Assembly: GCA_965230065.1 (NCBI GenBank)
Contig: OZ245942.1
Span: 4,340,001-4,404,000, forward strand
Direction: 5' to 3'
Length of the DNA: 64,000 bases
From: G965230065 sp965230065
GTDB taxonomy: Bacteria; Bacteroidota; Bacteroidia; Cytophagales; Cyclobacteriaceae
The notes under the pieces were generated by a model, which ran no database searches, had not been told where the DNA came from, and worked only from the letters and a program-made list of their open reading frames with translations. The stretch's first letter is position 1; every line of letters begins with the position of its first letter. The position numbers were made by a program, and so were the translations under genes. This document shows positions 62,446 to 64,000 of this stretch, in pieces.

Positions 62446-64000
62446 ATGCAAAAAAAGCTACTTTTTTTTCAAAGAAGGCGATGGCAGCTGTTTTTAATCG
62501 CAACGGTATTGCTGTTATGGGTAGGAAATATTTCTACCCAAGGGCAACCACTGACGGCAAGCCTGCTGAGTAACAAACCCGGTCGTATCGATCCAGATCA
62601 GGATTTGCAGAAGAAGTCACTAAAAGATGTGATTTCAAAACTAGAGGAATTGCATAGCATCAAGATCACTTATCAGAGTGATCTTGTAGATGACAAGTTT
62701 ATTGATGAAAACGGCTATAAAAAAATTATGAATACTTCCAAAGGTAAGTTGGAAGGCGTGGTACAATCTTATATTTCTCCCTTGGGATTGGGTTTCAAAC
62801 AGTACAAAGACAACTACTACATCCTAAAACGGCAGGATGATTTTCCTAAAATACAAAAAAAATTGTTGTATGATGGTGAATCTATTATGCTGCCTCCTAT
62901 TGAAAGGGTGCAGCAAAAATCTGTTTTATCCAACATTACTTACTTAATAGAAAAAACCATTTCGGGAAAGATTACCGATGAGAACAATGAGCCTTTACCA
63001 GGAGTAAATGTTGTAGTGAAAAATACTACTATAGGTACCGTGACTGATGTAGAGGGTAATTATCGGTTAAATGTTTCTGATGATGTTACTACCTTGGTTA
63101 TTTCTTCTGTAGGGTATATGACCGAAGAAGTGAATATCAACGGACGGTCAGTTATCAACTTGCAATTGATGCCTGATATAAAGGCACTTTCTGAGGTAGT
63201 TGTAGTAGGTTATGGCGTTCAGAAACGTTCGGACTTAACAGGGGCTGTATCCTCAGTTAAAGCCGAAGATGTAGAAAGTTTACCTGTAAGAAGCATCTCT
63301 GAGGCTTTGCAGGGACGTGCTGCAGGAGTTCAGGTTACACGTACGGATGGTTCGCCAGGCGGAGGTTCAGATATTGTTATCCGTGGTGTGGGATCTATTG
63401 GAGGAATGGCACCACTTTACATTGTAGACGGAGTTCGGACCGGTAGAACCGGTAACAACTTTAACCTGCAGGATGTAGAATCTATTGAAGTTTTGAAAGA
63501 TGCCAGTGCAGCGGCTATTTATGGTGCTCAGGCAGCAGGAGGCGTTATTTTAGTTACTACAAAGCGTGGGGCAAATCAGGATAAAATGAGTGTGAATTTT
63601 AATGCCTATTATGGTATACGGGAACCTCGAAACCTTTATCCACTACTCAATTCGCCTGATTATATAGTTGCCAAAGAAGCATTTGGTGTAAATACAAGCG
63701 GGTGGGATGATCCTTCGCAATTGCCCAATACTGACTGGGTAGATGAGCTTTATACAAATGGGCAAGAGCAAAGTTATTCTATTTCTTTGTCTGGCTCGTC
63801 TGATAAGGCAAATTATTACCTGTCAGCCAATTATCAGCGGGAAGATGGGACTAAAATTGACAATTGGTTTGAGAGATATGGTATCCGGTCCAATGCTGAT
63901 TATAGCATAAACAAACGGCTAAAGATTGGTGAAACCCTGTATGCATGGAAATCCGGTACAAATCCGGTACAAACTGCCACCTACCCTTTTCGGTCGGCGC
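62446..64000 (+). CDS. SusC/RagA TonB-linked outer-membrane receptor with STN domain (3' truncated by window edge)
   Basis: Open from ATG 62446 to the end of the window (518 codons); the barrel and stop lie outside. A signal anchor (about residues 15-30) precedes an STN domain (about 50-135, SLKDVISKLEELHSIKITY and GFKQYKDNYYILK), a carboxypeptidase-like domain (ISGKITDENNEPLPGVNVVV) and the plug (VVVGYGVQKRSDLTGAVSS, GRAAGVQVTRTDGSPGG, DVESIEVLKDASAAAIYG). With the STN domain and sigma-FecR genes directly upstream it forms a second uptake-and-sensing locus. The expected SusD partner would follow outside the window. Confidence 0.95.
   Translation, partial: MQKKLLFFQRRRWQLFLIATVLLLWVGNISTQGQPLTASLLSNKPGRIDPDQDLQKKSLKDVISKLEELHSIKITYQSDLVDDKFIDENGYKKIMNTSKGKLEGVVQSYISPLGLGFKQYKDNYYILKRQDDFPKIQKKLLYDGESIMLPPIERVQQKSVLSNITYLIEKTISGKITDENNEPLPGVNVVVKNTTIGTVTDVEGNYRLNVSDDVTTLVISSVGYMTEEVNINGRSVINLQLMPDIKALSEVVVVGYGVQKRSDLTGAVSSVKAEDVESLPVRSISEALQGRAAGVQVTRTDGSPGGGSDIVIRGVGSIGGMAPLYIVDGVRTGRTGNNFNLQDVESIEVLKDASAAAIYGAQAAGGVILVTTKRGANQDKMSVNFNAYYGIREPRNLYPLLNSPDYIVAKEAFGVNTSGWDDPSQLPNTDWVDELYTNGQEQSYSISLSGSSDKANYYLSANYQREDGTKIDNWFERYGIRSNADYSINKRLKIGETLYAWKSGTNPVQTATYPFRSA

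Overview
The window reads as a chromosomal segment of a Bacteroidota bacterium, most likely a Cytophagales-type lineage; placement below phylum is inference. Supporting features are two SusC/RagA loci controlled by ECF sigma and FecR pairs, a type IX secretion (T9SS) C-terminal sorting domain, several lipoproteins, DUF4249-, DUF2911- and WbqC-type genes, and weak Shine-Dalgarno sites. Both ends cut a gene: a GNAT-nitrilase fusion on the left and a SusC receptor on the right. Most of the window is ordinary core and accessory metabolism on both strands, without phage or plasmid modules.

Layout. 1-5.0 kb: nitrilase tail, small unknown genes, a broken DUF4249-like relic ending in a perfect foldback repeat, TetR regulator, MscS channel, a stand-alone acyl carrier protein and a 49-residue membrane peptide. 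5.1-11.4 kb: a TolC / membrane fusion / RND efflux operon with a GbsR/MarR-type regulator; matching palindromes precede both the regulator and the operon. 11.5-12.4 kb: a decayed IS200/IS605 transposase and tRNA-Arg(CCG). 12.4-18.1 kb: dCTP deaminase, a secreted PGRP-type amidase, small secreted proteins, a RluA pseudouridine synthase, a lipoprotein serpin and a frameshifted small outer-membrane protein. 18.3-21.6 kb: altronate dehydratase and tagaturonate reductase for hexuronate catabolism. 21.8-26.4 kb: a tight biotin operon, bioB-bioF-bioD-bioA, whose last gene is an unassigned ferritin-like diiron protein. 26.5-32.5 kb: NAD(P)HX repair enzyme, membrane-anchored aminopeptidase, two TPR proteins and an MFS transporter. 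32.6-39.9 kb: sigma-FecR-SusC-SusD uptake locus with an unusual hairpin cluster in the susC leader. 40.1-44.1 kb: MarR, ferredoxin reductase, ferredoxin, a Tat-exported enolase-superfamily protein and DUF2911. 44.2-46.7 kb: a SIR2-TPR protein with an eight-unit 123-bp repeat array, a defence candidate. 47.3-59.9 kb: a GH78-like rhamnosidase and a bifunctional rhamnulose-1-phosphate aldolase/dehydrogenase flank a surface-glycan or small-molecule cluster (flippase, DegT aminotransferase, WbqC, ATP-grasp-like protein, GT2, TauD-like dioxygenase, sulfotransferase). 60.6-64 kb: a second sigma-FecR-SusC locus.

How it fits together. The two sigma/anti-sigma/SusC loci are envelope sensing and uptake systems; both receptors carry an N-terminal signalling (STN-type) domain. 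Rhamnose-linked enzymes and the hexuronate genes suggest use of plant or algal polysaccharides. The observations most worth following are the diiron protein in the biotin operon, the SIR2-TPR gene, the paired efflux operators, the identical heptaloops upstream of susC, and the dioxygenase/ATP-grasp-like genes in the glycan cluster. All assignments come from reading motifs and gene order by eye; no database search was run.
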